Of a DNA stretch of 64,000 nucleotides, positions 9,247 to 19,361 are shown one piece after another; within the stretch, counting starts at the first letter, position 1, and each line of letters begins with the position of its first letter. The stretch comes from Anaeromicrobium sp. (GTDB lineage Bacteria > Bacillota > Clostridia > Peptostreptococcales > Thermotaleaceae), in the NCBI RefSeq assembly GCF_025210435.1, contig NZ_JAOART010000094.1, positions 1 through 64,000 of the forward strand. Reading direction: 5' to 3'. The notes beneath the pieces are model-generated. The model searched no databases. It was not told where the DNA came from and saw nothing but the letters and a program-made list of their open reading frames with translations. Both the position numbers and the translations under genes were made by a program.

Positions 9247-10219
9247 ACAAATAAAAGTCATGTTCTTCTATTGTTGTATAATATTTTCTATTTTTAACTA
9301 CCCAAAAGTTAGTTATTTTTCTAGGATTTAAGAAATATAGACAATCACCTATATTATTATTACCCCCTAATGCCATGATGGCTGCTCTTATACTATCCTC
9401 AGAAGGATTGTTATATATAGTTCCATTCACAACGGGAGTATATTGATATCCCCATTTATTGTCAAATATAACATCCTTTATTGTACCTGGGAATTGAGGA
9501 TGTTTTCTTCTATTTATTATCACATTGGCTACCCCTAGCTTTCCCTCAAAGGGTTCTCCCTTGGCTTCTGCTTCTACTATCCTAGATAACCAATACAAAT
9601 CTTCTTCTCCATAGTTTTTCTGTACTTTTTCTATAAGTTCTTCCTCTTTTTTTATGTTTACTATATATTCCTTAGCATTCCACCCTACTTCACAATCAAG
9701 AGCTTGGGCTACAAACCTAATAGGAACAAAAGTTCTTCCATCATTAATATTAATGGGAGCATCTAATTTAACTTCTTTCCCATTTATAACTACTTTGTCT
9801 GATTTTATTGGCAAAATAATTTCTTTATTATTGTCCTTTATAATGGCACTTTCACTTTCTTTATCCCACTTAATTTCATTCACATTTAACGCCTTAGCTA
9901 TAAAGCTCACGGGAACAAATACTCTAGATTTTTCCATATACGGTTCACTATCCACTTGTAATAGCTTACCATTAACATTTATTCCTATGCTCTTATTACC
10001 TTTAATAGGATTAATCTTTACTAAATTCCCTGTGTATATTTTTTTTGAATATCCATTTAATTTTCTTATTTCTTCTTCACTCTTATTATATTGTTTTCCT
10101 ATTGTTGAGTATGTTTCACCCATTTTCACCGTATGCATTACATATGAATCGCCATGGACTGGCAATGTATTCATTAGAATTCCCAAAGCTACAATAAGTC
10201 CAGTTAATCTGAGTATCAT
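9245..10219 (-). CDS. LysM / copper-amine-oxidase-like / SleB cell-wall hydrolase
   Basis: 324 residues, three modules. Signal peptide (about 1-23); LysM peptidoglycan-binding domain with HTVKMGETYSTIGKQY and KLNG; two-part copper amine oxidase N-terminal-like domain (about 75-190, repeats RVFVPVSFIAKAL and RTFVPIRFVAQAL, a common surface module in clostridia); and a C-terminal hydrolase_2 (SleB/CwlJ) domain with LSRIVEAEAKGEPFEGKLGVANVI, where the first Glu is the likely catalytic acid. SleB enzymes digest spore cortex, so a role in germination or outgrowth is plausible but inferred. Start at 10219 follows GAGGAGGG. It sits between selB and selC with no obvious functional link. Confidence 0.88.
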   Translation of the reverse strand: MILRLTGLIVALGILMNTLPVHGDSYVMHTVKMGETYSTIGKQYNKSEEEIRKLNGYSKKIYTGNLVKINPIKGNKSIGINVNGKLLQVDSEPYMEKSRVFVPVSFIAKALNVNEIKWDKESESAIIKDNNKEIILPIKSDKVVINGKEVKLDAPININDGRTFVPIRFVAQALDCEVGWNAKEYIVNIKKEEELIEKVQKNYGEEDLYWLSRIVEAEAKGEPFEGKLGVANVIINRRKHPQFPGTIKDVIFDNKWGYQYTPVVNGTIYNNPSEDSIRAAIMALGGNNNIGDCLYFLNPRKITNFWVVKNRKYYTTIEEHDFYL

Positions 10220-10319
10220 TTTTTCCCTCCTCACACTAATACCAAAAATTATATCACTGTTTACATAATGTATAAATAATCACTTTATGGTTGACCATCC
10301 TCTTAATTCATCTAAATAA

Positions 10320-10355
10320 AAAACTAACCTTAATTCCCAAATTAAGGTTAGTTTT
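10320..10355 (-). terminator. Terminator after selB
   Basis: A 15-bp perfect inverted repeat (AAAACTAACCTTAAT and its complement, 6-nt loop) followed on the minus strand by a T-rich run. It closes the selenium operon. Confidence 0.9.
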
Positions 10356-10370
10356 CATATTTCTATTCTC

Positions 10371-12260
10371 TTAATTAATTATACGTTTATCCCCATCTCT
10401 TTTAGTTATCTTATTATTATCTAAGTATTCTAACAGAGGCAGAGCAAATTTTCTTGTGGTACCAAGTACATCTCTACACTGACCTAGAGTAATACCATCA
10501 TTATCCTTTATAAAATCTTTTATCATACTTACAGCTTCGTCATAAACACTATGATATAGTACAATATTTTCATCTAACTTTATTACTAGATTAAAATCAA
10601 TCATAGATTGAATAACCTTATTAAACCCTTCTTCATCTTTAAAGGTTTCAGCCATTTCCTTTACAGTCTTAGGACTAAATCTACCTTTAATAAGATTATC
10701 TTCAATTCTTTTCTTCATTTCTTCTTGTTCTTTAGTATATATGACTTTGAAATCCTTTAATGAAACCTTATTATCTACTAAGTTTAATATATTTTCAAAA
10801 TAAACTAACAAATCATCGTATAATTTATTTTTCACCTTTTTCATAACTTTATTCCTAAGTTCTTCCTTCTTCATTCCTAACTTTAAATTATTCTTATTAT
10901 GGAAATCTTCTAGCTCTTTTATGATATTTTCTTTAATCTTTTCTAAATAGTCTTTATGTAATATAACATTATCTACAAACTTAACCACTTTATCCTCTTC
11001 AATGAATTTTTCAATGACATTTTTCATCTCATTTTCTTCAAATTCACCCTTATCTATATAAGACTTCATAGTTTCATAGTTTTCACTATTAACTTTGATC
11101 ATCTCGTCAATGAGATCCTCTATATCTCCCTTTTCTTTTAATTGTAATTTTTCAATTATGTCATCTTTAAATCTTTTATGCTTATAAGGGTTAGAGTCTA
11201 TTATGAACCCACCACCTATAGTTTCCATCGGTGAGTAAAATCTAAGGACTATTTTATCATCTCTCTTTGCTACGATTTCTTCTTCTAGCCTTAATTGAAT
11301 GTAAGCAAATTCCCCTGGTAATATCTCCTCTTTATCCAAAATCACAACCCTACATAAGACCTCAGAACTACCATGATATAATCTAAGCCTTGACCTATTT
11401 TTAATAGACCAATTTGATTCTTTTAGTACACTAACCTTTGCATCTAGCATCATTGTTGGTTCTAGGACCTTATCTATGCTAAGTACATCTCCCCTTTTAA
11501 TATCATCCTTTTTCATATTTGCAAGATTTATAGCAACTCTCTGTCCTGCATATGACCTGTCCACACTCTTTCCATGGACTTGTATTCCTCTTATCTTTGT
11601 ACTTATTTTATTTGGATATATTACTACTTCATCTCCAACTTGAAAAGTTCCTTCTATTTGGGTTCCTGTTATAACAGTTCCAAACCCTGATATGGAAAAG
11701 ACCCTATCTATAGGTATCCTTGGAGGTAAGTTTGTATTTCTATTTTTTAGTTCATCCGTTTGTCTATCTATTTCATAGGATAGCTCATCTAAACCTTTTC
11801 CTTCTAGAGCTGACACTTCCATCATAGTAGCATCCTCTAAAAAAGTACCCTTTAGCTTTTCTTTTATGTCTTCCTTTACTAAAGAAAGCCAATCCTCATC
11901 TACTAAATCTGCTTTAGTAAGTACAACAATTCCCTTTTCTATTTCTAGTATGGATAGAATATCTAAATGTTCTTGAGTCTGAGGCATTACCCCTTCATCA
12001 GCAGCTATTACTAATAATACAATATCTATACCACCTATACCTGCTAACATATTTTTTATGAATTTCTCATGACCTGGTACATCTACTACTCCTGCCCTCT
12101 TTCCACTTGGTAAAACAAATTCAGCAAATCCCAGATCTATGGTAATACCTCTTTTTTTCTCTTCTTTCAATCTATCTGGGTCCAAACCTGTTAACGCCTT
12201 AATTAAGGTACTTTTACCATGATCTATATGCCCTGCTGTTCCAATTACAACATTTTTCAC
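10371..12260 (-). CDS. selB: Selenocysteine-specific elongation factor SelB
   Basis: GTPase that brings Sec-tRNA to UGA codons marked by a SECIS hairpin. 629 residues. EF-Tu-like G domain with GTAGHIDHGKSTL, DVPGHEKFIKNM and LTKADL; beta-barrel domains 2-3; then a long helical and winged-helix C-terminal half (about 370-629) that binds SECIS RNA. Starts with GTG at 12260, with GGGAGG upstream, one base after the selA stop, so translation is probably coupled. Works with selA, selC and selD in this locus. Confidence 0.97.
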   Translation of the reverse strand: MKNVVIGTAGHIDHGKSTLIKALTGLDPDRLKEEKKRGITIDLGFAEFVLPSGKRAGVVDVPGHEKFIKNMLAGIGGIDIVLLVIAADEGVMPQTQEHLDILSILEIEKGIVVLTKADLVDEDWLSLVKEDIKEKLKGTFLEDATMMEVSALEGKGLDELSYEIDRQTDELKNRNTNLPPRIPIDRVFSISGFGTVITGTQIEGTFQVGDEVVIYPNKISTKIRGIQVHGKSVDRSYAGQRVAINLANMKKDDIKRGDVLSIDKVLEPTMMLDAKVSVLKESNWSIKNRSRLRLYHGSSEVLCRVVILDKEEILPGEFAYIQLRLEEEIVAKRDDKIVLRFYSPMETIGGGFIIDSNPYKHKRFKDDIIEKLQLKEKGDIEDLIDEMIKVNSENYETMKSYIDKGEFEENEMKNVIEKFIEEDKVVKFVDNVILHKDYLEKIKENIIKELEDFHNKNNLKLGMKKEELRNKVMKKVKNKLYDDLLVYFENILNLVDNKVSLKDFKVIYTKEQEEMKKRIEDNLIKGRFSPKTVKEMAETFKDEEGFNKVIQSMIDFNLVIKLDENIVLYHSVYDEAVSMIKDFIKDNDGITLGQCRDVLGTTRKFALPLLEYLDNNKITKRDGDKRIIN

Positions 12261-12261
12261 C

Positions 12262-13686
12262 CTACTTGCCTCCCTGTGCCATTTTCTCTATTTCTAATAA
12301 GCATGTTTTGATTATATTAAATTCATCTTCCTTTACTGTACGTACATCTAATAATATATTTTCTTCACTTATTCTACCTATTACTGGAATATTATTTTCT
12401 CTCATTTTCTTTTCTATATAACTAGCATTTTTTTCTTTATGGCTTACTTTAATTAAAGTAGTTTTTAAATATTCAGTAGGCATAGACCCTCCTCCAACTT
12501 GAGAGTGGCCTTCTTCCTTTTCTATATTAAAATCAACTAGAGAATTTCTTAAAATATCATGTAATTTATAGGCCTTTTCACTTATTTCTTCCTTAGTATA
12601 AGTTAACATTCTTAAAGTAGGAATTTCCTTATCTGGATTTTTAGAAGTAAGATATGTTCTTAATGTACCTTCTAGGGCAGCTAAAGTTAATTTATCTATT
12701 CTAATAGCCCTAGTTAATGGATTCTTTTTCATTAAATCAATATATTCCTTTTTTCCTACTATTATGCCTGCCTGAGGCCCTCCTAATAGTTTGTCTCCAC
12801 TAAAGGTAACCACATCTATACCCTTCTTTATACTCTCTTGTACTGTTGGTTCCTTTGTTATTCCGTATTTGGAGAAATCTACTAAAGTTCCACTTCCTAT
12901 ATCCTCAATTACAGGTAATTTATATTTATCTCCTATTTCTACTAATTCCTCAATGGATACTTCTTTTGTAAAACCTAAAACCTTATAGTTACTCGTATGA
13001 ACTTTCAACAAAAGTCCTGTTTCCTCTCCTATGGCCTTTTCATAATCCCATACATGGGTCTTATTTGTAGTACCCACTTCTTTTAAAAGGGCTCCACCCT
13101 GTTCCATAACCTCAGGAACTCTAAAAGCACCACCTATCTCTACTAGTTGACCTCTAGATACGATCACTTCTTTATTTTTAGCCATAGTACTTAAAACCAA
13201 TAATACGGCTGCCGCATTATTATTTACAACCATGGCACTTTCTGCCCCTGTAAGCTGACTTAGGACTTCTTCTACATGAGAGTATCTAGATCCTCTCTTT
13301 CCCGTTTCTATGTCATATTCTAAATTAGAATAATTACTAACAGCGTCCCATATGCTATTTTTTAAATTATCATTAATAAGAGCTCTTCCTAAGTTAGTAT
13401 GAAGTACTACACCTGTAGCATTTACTACTCTCCTTAAATTCATTGCCTTTTCTTCGTCTACAGATTTTAATATATTTGAAATTACCATATCTTCCTCAAT
13501 TTTAAAGGTTTCTATTTCATTGTCCTTCAATTTCACAATCTGTTTTCTAATATTTTCTATATTTTGTCTCACATGTTTGAGTACAAAATCCCTATCATAA
13601 TCTTTTAGTATATCTATTATTTTTTTTTCATTTAATATATCATCTACTTTAGGAATCAAGCTAAATAATTGTCTTTTATCTGCCAT
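12262..13686 (-). CDS. selA: L-seryl-tRNA(Sec) selenium transferase
   Basis: PLP enzyme converting Ser-tRNA-Sec to Sec-tRNA-Sec with selenophosphate. 474 residues, usual length. N-terminal helical domain with RRVVNATGVVLHTNLGRA; the PLP lysine is in FSGDKLLGGPQAG. Start at 13686 chosen for TGGAGTG upstream (the frame also has an ATG 3 codons earlier). Lies between selD and selB. Confidence 0.97.
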   Translation of the reverse strand: MADKRQLFSLIPKVDDILNEKKIIDILKDYDRDFVLKHVRQNIENIRKQIVKLKDNEIETFKIEEDMVISNILKSVDEEKAMNLRRVVNATGVVLHTNLGRALINDNLKNSIWDAVSNYSNLEYDIETGKRGSRYSHVEEVLSQLTGAESAMVVNNNAAAVLLVLSTMAKNKEVIVSRGQLVEIGGAFRVPEVMEQGGALLKEVGTTNKTHVWDYEKAIGEETGLLLKVHTSNYKVLGFTKEVSIEELVEIGDKYKLPVIEDIGSGTLVDFSKYGITKEPTVQESIKKGIDVVTFSGDKLLGGPQAGIIVGKKEYIDLMKKNPLTRAIRIDKLTLAALEGTLRTYLTSKNPDKEIPTLRMLTYTKEEISEKAYKLHDILRNSLVDFNIEKEEGHSQVGGGSMPTEYLKTTLIKVSHKEKNASYIEKKMRENNIPVIGRISEENILLDVRTVKEDEFNIIKTCLLEIEKMAQGGK

Positions 13687-13740
13687 ATAAATCACTCCAT
13701 TTAAATAAAATTTTATTATGGTTTATCCTAGCATTTGAAA

Positions 13741-13758
13741 AGGCATCTAATGATGCCT
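13741..13758 (-). terminator. Hairpin at the selD/selA junction
   Basis: AGGCATC/GATGCCT around TAAT, overlapping the selD stop codon, followed on the minus strand by TTTTC. Could terminate partly or act as a processing site between selD and selA. Confidence 0.5.
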
Positions 13759-14800
13759 ATTTCACATAAATGTATTTATCCTTCTTTTTTATAACTTCTC
13801 CAACAATCCTAAATTCTGTATCTAAATTATTTTCATAAAACTCCATCAAATTAGATACTCTTTCCTTTGGTATAGATACTAATAGACCTCCTGATGTTTG
13901 AGGATCATTCATTATGTCTATTAATTCTCTGTTTACTTCATCACTTATTTCTAAATGAGATTTTATATAATTCTCATTTTTATACGCACCTGCAGGAATT
14001 AAACCCATTTGAGCATACTCTAGTGCCTTACCCATAATAGGCATGTTGTCACTATTGATTATAATGGTAACCCCACTGGCCTTCGCCATTTCAAGACAAT
14101 GTCCTAAAAGGCCAAATCCAGTTATGTCTGTACAAGCATTAGCTTCACACATATTCATTCCCTCGGCTGCCACCTTGTTTAAATTGGCCATTATTTTAAT
14201 TACTTCTCTTTTTTCTTCATGGGACAAAAGATCTGCCTTTATGGCCGTATTTAAAATGCCACTTCCTACCGGTTTAGTTAAAACAAGTACATCCCCTTCT
14301 TTTGCCATATTATTACCCATAACCTTATCTGGATGAACTAGTCCAGTTACTGATAGTCCATATTTAGGTTCATTATCATCTACACTATGACCACCTACTA
14401 GGGTAGCTCCAGCTTCCTTTACTTTATCTGCTCCTCCCCTTAATATATCTCCTAAAATATCTAAGGATATACAAGTTGGAAAGCATACTATATTCATGGC
14501 TAAAAGGGGTTTTCCACCCATGGCATATACGTCACTTAATGAATTTGCTGCCGCAATTTGTCCAAATTCATAGGGATCATCCACTACAGGAGTGAAAAAA
14601 TCCAGTGTCTGAATTATTGCCGTGTCTTCGGATAATTTATATACAGCTGCGTCATCAGCCGTATCTAGTCCTATTATTAAATTCTTATCTTCTATTTTAG
14701 GTAAGTTGCACAATACTTTAGCCAGGTCCTCTGGCCCTATTTTAGCAGCTCATCCTGATGTTCTAGCCATTTGGGTTAATTTTACTAACTCTTTTGTCAT
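13757..14800 (-). CDS. selD: Selenide, water dikinase (selenoprotein, UGA = Sec at codon 17)
   Basis: Makes selenophosphate from selenide and ATP. 347 residues when the in-frame TGA at 14752-14750 is read as selenocysteine. The N-terminus MTKELVKLTQMARTSG-U-AAKIGPEDL matches the family, which has Cys or Sec at this catalytic position followed by the conserved Lys. Later motifs: LDTADDAAVYKL, GGHSVDDNEPKYGL, TDITGFGLLGH and NDPQTSGGLL. The start has AGAGGTG, overlapping the comEA stop. A SECIS hairpin follows the UGA. A caller that stops at TGA would start the gene about 30 codons late. Confidence 0.95.
14721..14752 (-). promoter_or_regulatory. Bacterial SECIS element in selD with UGA-Sec codon
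   Basis: UGA at 14752-14750 is followed 14 nt later by GCCAG-AGGAC-CTGGC (14735-14721). The small apical loop has G near its start, about 20 nt after the UGA, as expected for SelB-binding bacterial SECIS hairpins. Confidence 0.8.
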
Positions 14801-14813
14801 TTTATCACCTCTT

Positions 14814-15377
14814 CTAATAGCAACGTATAAAATCTTTTATACTATCGAATTTTTTACTGCCTATGCCTGTTACATTCATTATATCATTAATTTTTTCAAA
14901 ATTTCCATAGTTACTTCTATATTCTATTATTCTCACGGCCAAACTTTCACCTATGCCATTTAAATTAATCAATTCTTCTTTAGTAGCTAAATTAATATTT
15001 ACTTTTTTATCCTCTGTGGACTGATCTTTATCATTTATGGAAGGAATATATATTTGTTCTCCATCTATGAGCTTTTTTGCTAAATTAACCTTCAATCTAT
15101 CCACATCTTGCCTAAATCCACCAGCCATTTGAATCGCATCTGCCACTCTAGAATTTTCTTTTAATTCTATTATACCTGGATTTTTAATGCTACCGCAAAT
15201 ATCTATTATAATTTTTCTATTTTCTTTTACATTGTCTTCTTCCTTTTCATTCATATTATCTTTTATTTCATTAATTGATATTTCATATGAATCCTTTTTC
15301 CCAATATAATTACTATTCCACAGGGATATTAAACTAATTACTATGATTAAACCTATTACAATCCTTTCTTTTTTCAT
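14814..15377 (-). CDS. comEA: ComEA-type DNA-binding protein
   Basis: Membrane-anchored helix-hairpin-helix protein; ComEA binds incoming DNA in competence. 187 residues: N-terminal membrane segment (VIGLIIVISLISLW), SLBB-like domain (IIDICGSIKNPGIIELKENSRVADAIQMAGG with VNLAKKLIDGEQIYIP), and C-terminal double HhH (INLATKEELINLNGIGESLAVRIIEYR). The stop lies 13 nt before selD, whose ribosome site abuts it, so the two are probably one transcript. comEC is not nearby. A competence role is known for the family but not shown here. Confidence 0.88.
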   Translation of the reverse strand: MKKERIVIGLIIVISLISLWNSNYIGKKDSYEISINEIKDNMNEKEEDNVKENRKIIIDICGSIKNPGIIELKENSRVADAIQMAGGFRQDVDRLKVNLAKKLIDGEQIYIPSINDKDQSTEDKKVNINLATKEELINLNGIGESLAVRIIEYRSNYGNFEKINDIMNVTGIGSKKFDSIKDFIRCY

Positions 15378-15478
15378 GGGGCACCTCCTAATAGATAGTA
15401 TCTCTAATATTATTTAACAATATATACGATTATTTAACTATTTTTAATTAAACCTATTAAAAATCCCCTTAGTTTTTG

Positions 15479-15484
15479 CTATAC
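15479..15484 (+). promoter_or_regulatory. Possible -10 element for the carboxypeptidase gene
   Basis: TATACT lies about 35 nt before the GTG start. No convincing -35 hexamer accompanies it. If the gene is sporulation-controlled, a forespore sigma factor would be expected, but I cannot fit its consensus. Confidence 0.3.
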
Positions 15485-15518
15485 TAGTAAGGTAGTCAAC
15501 TTATTGGGAGGTAATAAC

Positions 15519-16832
15519 GTGAAAAAAAACATAATAACCTTTATCCTATTGTTCGTCCTATTATTTAATGTAGTATTTATTACTGATGCATTTGCAGTTT
15601 CTCAACCTACAATAAGTGCCCCTAGTGGTATATTAATAGATTTCCAAACTGGTGATGTACTATATGAAAAAAATGGTAATACTCCCATGTATCCCGCAAG
15701 CACTACTAAAATAATGACTGCTTTACTCACCCTTGAAAATTGTACATTAGATGAAGTTGTAACTATAGACGATAAAAGTCCCTTTACAGGTGGTAGTCGA
15801 ATTTATTTAAATGAAGGTGAAAAAGTTACTGTAGAACAATTATTGTATGCCTTATTAGTAAAGTCAGCTAATGATGCTGCTGTAGCATTAGCCATCCACA
15901 TTTCTGAAAATGTAGATTCCTTTGCAAATTTAATGAACAAAAGGGCAAAGGAATTGGGAGCAAAAAATACTAATTTCACAAATCCAAATGGATTACCAGA
16001 CCCAAACCACATAACTACAGCCTATGACTTAGCTTTAATAGCTAAAAAAGCCATGGAGATTCCAAAATTTCGCGAAATTGTTAAAACATCAAGATATGAA
16101 ATTCCACCTACAAATGAACAGGAAGAAACTAGATATTTAAAAAATTCCAATAGACTTTTGTGGGGAACTGGTGGCAGAAATAAAATGGAATATAAGGGTG
16201 AATTAATTGATATAAAATACGACATTGTAGATGGCATTAAAACTGGATATACAGTTGCTGCTCAGCAGTGCCTAGTAGCCACAGCTCAAAAGGATGGACA
16301 TAGGGTTATAAGTGTAGTATTAAAGGCAACAGGAAAAAATATATACTCGGATACAAGAACCTTACTCGATTATGCCTTTGAAGGTTTTAAGACTATAAAA
16401 CTTACAATTGGAAATAAAAAGGTGAAAAGTATATATGTGAACAATGATAAGAGTTTAAATATAAATCTTTTGACTAAAAATACTTTATACAAAACAGTTC
16501 CTAAGGATGGTAGTTATAATATACAAAAAAAAGTTGAAATAACAGATGGAATAAAACTACCTATAGAAAAGGGCCAAATTCTTGGCCAAATAATCTATAC
16601 CAACAATGATTCGGAATTTGCAAAAGTAGATCTAATATCTGATAGGTCCTTAGAAGAGAAAAAGCTTTTTCCTACTTTTACTATAGGTAAAAGCATTCTC
16701 ATAGGATTATCCTCTTTAATACTATTATTTTTAATCTATAGGACCATAGTAACCATGAGACGTATTAAACGTCGTAAAATAAAAAAACGTAGGTTAGGAA
16801 AATATAAACAAGTTAATAAGTATAAAAAATAA
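15519..16832 (+). CDS. D-alanyl-D-alanine carboxypeptidase (DacB/DacF type)
   Basis: Penicillin-binding protein 5 family; trims the terminal D-Ala of peptidoglycan stem peptides. 437 residues. Signal peptide (about 1-26), catalytic Ser61-x-x-Lys64 in PASTTK, S116-A-N118, KTG at 241-243, then a beta-rich domain and a C-terminal membrane anchor (about 395-410) with an unusually Arg/Lys-rich tail (RRIKRRKIKKRR). Starts with GTG at 15519 after GGGAGG. It is the only plus-strand gene between the left edge and 43.9 kb. DacB/DacF are sporulation enzymes in Bacillus; which role applies here is open. Confidence 0.92.
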   Translation: MKKNIITFILLFVLLFNVVFITDAFAVSQPTISAPSGILIDFQTGDVLYEKNGNTPMYPASTTKIMTALLTLENCTLDEVVTIDDKSPFTGGSRIYLNEGEKVTVEQLLYALLVKSANDAAVALAIHISENVDSFANLMNKRAKELGAKNTNFTNPNGLPDPNHITTAYDLALIAKKAMEIPKFREIVKTSRYEIPPTNEQEETRYLKNSNRLLWGTGGRNKMEYKGELIDIKYDIVDGIKTGYTVAAQQCLVATAQKDGHRVISVVLKATGKNIYSDTRTLLDYAFEGFKTIKLTIGNKKVKSIYVNNDKSLNINLLTKNTLYKTVPKDGSYNIQKKVEITDGIKLPIEKGQILGQIIYTNNDSEFAKVDLISDRSLEEKKLFPTFTIGKSILIGLSSLILLFLIYRTIVTMRRIKRRKIKKRRLGKYKQVNKYKK

Positions 16833-16859
16833 GAGTCTTTTAAAAGACTCTTATTTTTT
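16824..16859. terminator. Bidirectional terminator between the carboxypeptidase gene and leuS
   Basis: An almost perfect palindrome (ATAAGAGTCTTTT/AAAAGACTCTTAT flanked by A and T runs) that overlaps the carboxypeptidase stop codon and lies just past the leuS stop. Works in both directions. Confidence 0.9.
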
Positions 16860-16861
16860 AT

Positions 16862-19321
16862 CTATTTAGCAACAATATTAACTAATTTTCTCGGAATTGC
16901 AATAACCTTGATTATGTTCTTTCCAGCTATTAATCCAGCTATTTTTTCATTACCCATGGCCTCTTTTTCCATATCTTCCTTGCTCATGTTAGCAGCTACA
17001 ACTATTTTGTCTCTAACTTTTCCATTTACTTGAACTACAATTTCCACTTCATCTTTTATGATAGCTTTTTTATCATAAGTTGGCCAACTAGCTTCGTGTA
17101 CACTCATTTCCTTTCCTAACATACTCCATAACTCTTCTGTCATGTGAGGGGCAAATGGAGCTAATAAAACCACGATAGCTTCAAGGGCCTCTTTTAATAA
17201 TTTTTCATTCTTTTCACCATCTAAATCCTTATACTTATAAACTTCATTTATAAGTTCCATGATAGCACTTATTGCTGTATTAAAATTAAATCTCTCTTCT
17301 ATATCTTCACTAACTCTTTTTATAGTGTTGTGTATCATGTAATTTAGTTGTTTATCTTCCCTAGTTAATTCTCTATCTTTATTAGAGTCCATGCCTTTTA
17401 GTTCATCTACTACTCTCCATACTCTATTTAAGAATCTAAAGCAGCCTTCAACACCTGCATCACTCCATTCTAAATCCCTCTCAGGAGGAGCAGCAAATAG
17501 TATGAATGTTCTAGCCGTATCTGCACCATATTTTTCAATGATTTCTTTAGGGCTAACTACATTTCCCTTAGATTTAGACATTTTAGCTCCATCCTTAAGA
17601 ACCATTCCTTGAGTTAATAAGTTCTCAAATGGCTCAGAATCGGAACAATACCCAAGTTTACTTAATACCTTTGTAAAGAATCTAGCATACAATAAGTGAA
17701 GTATAGCATGTTCTACTCCTCCTATATATTGGTCAACTTGCATCCAGTAATCTGCTATTTCCTTATTAAATATTTCTGAGTGATTCTTAGGATCTGCATA
17801 TCTTAAGAAGTACCAAGAAGAATCTACGAAAGTATCCATTGTATCTGTCTCTCTCTTAGCCTTTTTACCACACTTTGGACAAGGAGTATACATAAAACTT
17901 TCACTTGTAGTAAGTGGAGATTTTCCCTTACCTGAAAATACTACGTCCGTTGGAAGTTCTAATGGTAAGTCCTTTTCTTCTATGGCTACTGTACCACAAT
18001 CATCACAATATACTATAGGAATAGGAGTTCCCCAGTATCTTTGTCTAGAGATTAACCAGTCTCTAAGTCTAAAGTTAATAGTTTTCTTTCCTAAACCCTT
18101 TTCTTCTAGGAAATTTACCATCTTTTCTATTCCCTCTTTACTATCTGTACCATTAAAGTGTCCAGAATTTATCATTACCCCTTCTCCAGTATAGGCACAT
18201 TCCATGTTTTCATCTAATTTCATATCCTTAGGTTCTATTACAGGAATTATACTAAGATCATATTTCTTTGCAAATTCAAAGTCTCTCTCATCATGGGCAG
18301 GTACTGCCATTATAGCACCAGTACCATAATCCATAAGTACATAATTTGCTATATATATGGGAATTTTCTTACCATTAACAGGATTAATAGCATATCTACC
18401 TAGGAAAACTCCTTCTTTTTCTACAGTGGTTGATGTTCTTTCAATTTCAGACATATGCTGTAATTTTTCTTTAAACTTAGCTACAGACTCTTCATACTCA
18501 GTTCCCTTTACTAGATTTTCAACATATGGGTGTTCTGGAGCTAAAACCATATATGTTACTCCACAGATAGTATCTGGTCTAGTAGTAAATATATCTAGTT
18601 TTTCATCAAAGCCATCTATATTAAAGGTCATTTCAGCTCCAGTACTCTTACCAATCCAGTTCTTTTGCATTATCTTAACCTTATCTGGCCATCCCTTTAA
18701 TTTTTCTATATCCTCTAATAATTCATCTGCATAATCTGTTATTTTAAAATACCATTGACTTAAGTCCTTTTTACCTACTGCCGTATCACATCTTTCACAT
18801 AGGCCACCAACAACCTGTTCATTGGCAAGAACTGTTTCACAAGATGGACACCAGTTTACAGGATATTTTTTCTTATATGCTAGTCCATTTTTATACATTT
18901 GTAAGAAAATCCATTGGGTCCACTTATAGTAATCTGGATGACAAGTGGCAACTTCCCTATTCCAGTCATAACTTATTCCTAATTCCTTTAGTTGGTTTCT
19001 CATTTCTTCAATATTTTCCCATGTCCACTTATTAGGATGTATTCCATGCTTTATGGCAGCATTTTCAGCTGGAAGACCAAAGGAATCCCATCCCATAGGA
19101 TGAAGAACATTATACCCCTTCATCTTCTTAAATCTAGCTACCACATCACCTATAGAATAATTTCTAACATGTCCCATATGTAACTTTCCTGATGGATAAG
19201 GAAACATTTCTAAAACATAGTATTTTTCTTTTTGTGTATCATTCTTTGTCTCAAAGGCATTATCCTTGTCCCATGATTCCTGCCATTTCTTTTCAATTGT
19301 ACTATAATCGTATCTAGACAT
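16862..19321 (-). CDS. leuS: Leucyl-tRNA synthetase
   Basis: Class I synthetase charging tRNA-Leu. 819 residues, typical. HIGH-type motif in [15 protein letters not shown] near 42-50, editing (CP1) domain with [19 protein letters not shown] and a zinc-finger-like [14 protein letters not shown]...CERC, KMSKS in [12 protein letters not shown], and the C-terminal [11 protein letters not shown] domain. Transcription is under the T-box leader upstream. Confidence 0.98.
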   Translation of the reverse strand: MSRYDYSTIEKKWQESWDKDNAFETKNDTQKEKYYVLEMFPYPSGKLHMGHVRNYSIGDVVARFKKMKGYNVLHPMGWDSFGLPAENAAIKHGIHPNKWTWENIEEMRNQLKELGISYDWNREVATCHPDYYKWTQWIFLQMYKNGLAYKKKYPVNWCPSCETVLANEQVVGGLCERCDTAVGKKDLSQWYFKITDYADELLEDIEKLKGWPDKVKIMQKNWIGKSTGAEMTFNIDGFDEKLDIFTTRPDTICGVTYMVLAPEHPYVENLVKGTEYEESVAKFKEKLQHMSEIERTSTTVEKEGVFLGRYAINPVNGKKIPIYIANYVLMDYGTGAIMAVPAHDERDFEFAKKYDLSIIPVIEPKDMKLDENMECAYTGEGVMINSGHFNGTDSKEGIEKMVNFLEEKGLGKKTINFRLRDWLISRQRYWGTPIPIVYCDDCGTVAIEEKDLPLELPTDVVFSGKGKSPLTTSESFMYTPCPKCGKKAKRETDTMDTFVDSSWYFLRYADPKNHSEIFNKEIADYWMQVDQYIGGVEHAILHLLYARFFTKVLSKLGYCSDSEPFENLLTQGMVLKDGAKMSKSKGNVVSPKEIIEKYGADTARTFILFAAPPERDLEWSDAGVEGCFRFLNRVWRVVDELKGMDSNKDRELTREDKQLNYMIHNTIKRVSEDIEERFNFNTAISAIMELINEVYKYKDLDGEKNEKLLKEALEAIVVLLAPFAPHMTEELWSMLGKEMSVHEASWPTYDKKAIIKDEVEIVVQVNGKVRDKIVVAANMSKEDMEKEAMGNEKIAGLIAGKNIIKVIAIPRKLVNIVAK

Positions 19322-19361
19322 ATTACTCCTCCTAATTCTCTTATTATTATTTTTTTATTTA

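Noticed and set aside
9654..10268. 204-codon plus-strand ORF
   Set aside because: Lies entirely opposite the SleB-type hydrolase gene and its leader; no ribosome site and no recognisable domain. A shadow frame.
14713..14800. Apparent frameshift or nonsense mutation at the 5' end of selD
   Set aside because: The single TGA is at the conserved Cys/Sec position and is followed by a SECIS-like hairpin, and selA, selB and selC are present, so it is a Sec codon.
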